Assembly (NCBI GenBank): GCA_025929455.1
Contig: JAICMB010000211.1
Span: forward strand, 1-6,200
Direction: 5' to 3'
Origin: Bryobacteraceae bacterium
GTDB taxonomy: Bacteria > Acidobacteriota > Terriglobia > Bryobacterales > Bryobacteraceae
Length of the DNA: 6,200 bases
Shown: positions 6,112 to 6,200 of the stretch, in pieces
How the letters are laid out: each line of letters begins with the position of its first letter
Numbering within the stretch: position 1 is the stretch's first letter
Notes under the pieces: generated by a model
Databases searched by the model: none
Seen by the model: only the letters and a program-made list of their open reading frames with translations
Told to the model about the DNA's origin: nothing
Made by a program: the position numbers and the translations under genes

Positions 6112-6200
6112 CTATGCTTTAGCAAACGACAACCCTCTTTCATGAAGTGCCGTCTTCAATTTCTCCATCGCCGGCGTGGCCAGCTTTACCAGAAGTCCGC
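6112..6200 (-). CDS. C-terminal end of an unrecognised gene (5' part outside window)
   Basis: On the minus strand a frame is open from the window edge to a TAG at 6112-6114. It gives 28 visible residues, GLLVKLATPAMEKLKTALHE and then RGLSFAKA. The sequence reads as a natural helical protein tail with balanced composition, unlike the arginine-rich antisense frames in this GC-rich window. The same-strand gene for the PD-(D/E)XK-like protein begins 21 bp after its stop, so it is probably the preceding member of the same operon. Too little is visible to name a family. Confidence 0.6.
   Translation of the reverse strand, partial: GLLVKLATPAMEKLKTALHERGLSFAKA

Overview
The window is a densely coding, high-GC bacterial segment with seven protein genes. 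Two are cut by the window ends. The only gap over 25 bp is 97 bp long (3668-3764). I see no rRNA, tRNA, CRISPR array, insertion sequence or phage gene. The style of several proteins (tandem RidA protein, secreted 'MKDGR' plus glycine-zipper protein, DUF697-like protein beside a PD-(D/E)XK-like protein) resembles what I remember of Acidobacteriota, perhaps the Solibacter/Bryobacter side. That placement is recollection and inference, not a search result.

Left part, plus strand (1-2101): the 3' portion of a tandem-domain RidA/YjgF-family protein is followed after 7 bp by an MFS transporter of the organic-anion (ACS-like) type. They look like one transcription unit for uptake and catabolism of a small organic acid or related metabolite, with RidA removing reactive enamine/imine by-products or a similar role. 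The transporter ends tail-to-tail with a classical SDR oxidoreductase on the minus strand, and the two genes overlap by 6 bp. The SDR is a FabG-like NAD(P)H-dependent dehydrogenase whose substrate may belong to the same pathway.

Middle, minus strand (2096-3667): a secreted protein with a signal peptide, a proline-rich linker and a C-terminal glycine zipper is read first, from a strong Shine-Dalgarno. The SDR follows 9 bp downstream in the same reading frame, from a TTG start. The two are therefore probably co-transcribed and translationally coupled, although their functions look unrelated.

Right part, minus strand (3765-6200): the end of an unrecognised gene is followed by a 485-residue protein with PD-(D/E)XK nuclease-like motifs, and 4 bp later by a 287-residue DUF697-like, probably membrane-associated protein. 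This tightly packed set is the least explained part of the window and the best candidate for an undescribed system. Neither protein has an assignable cellular role from sequence alone.
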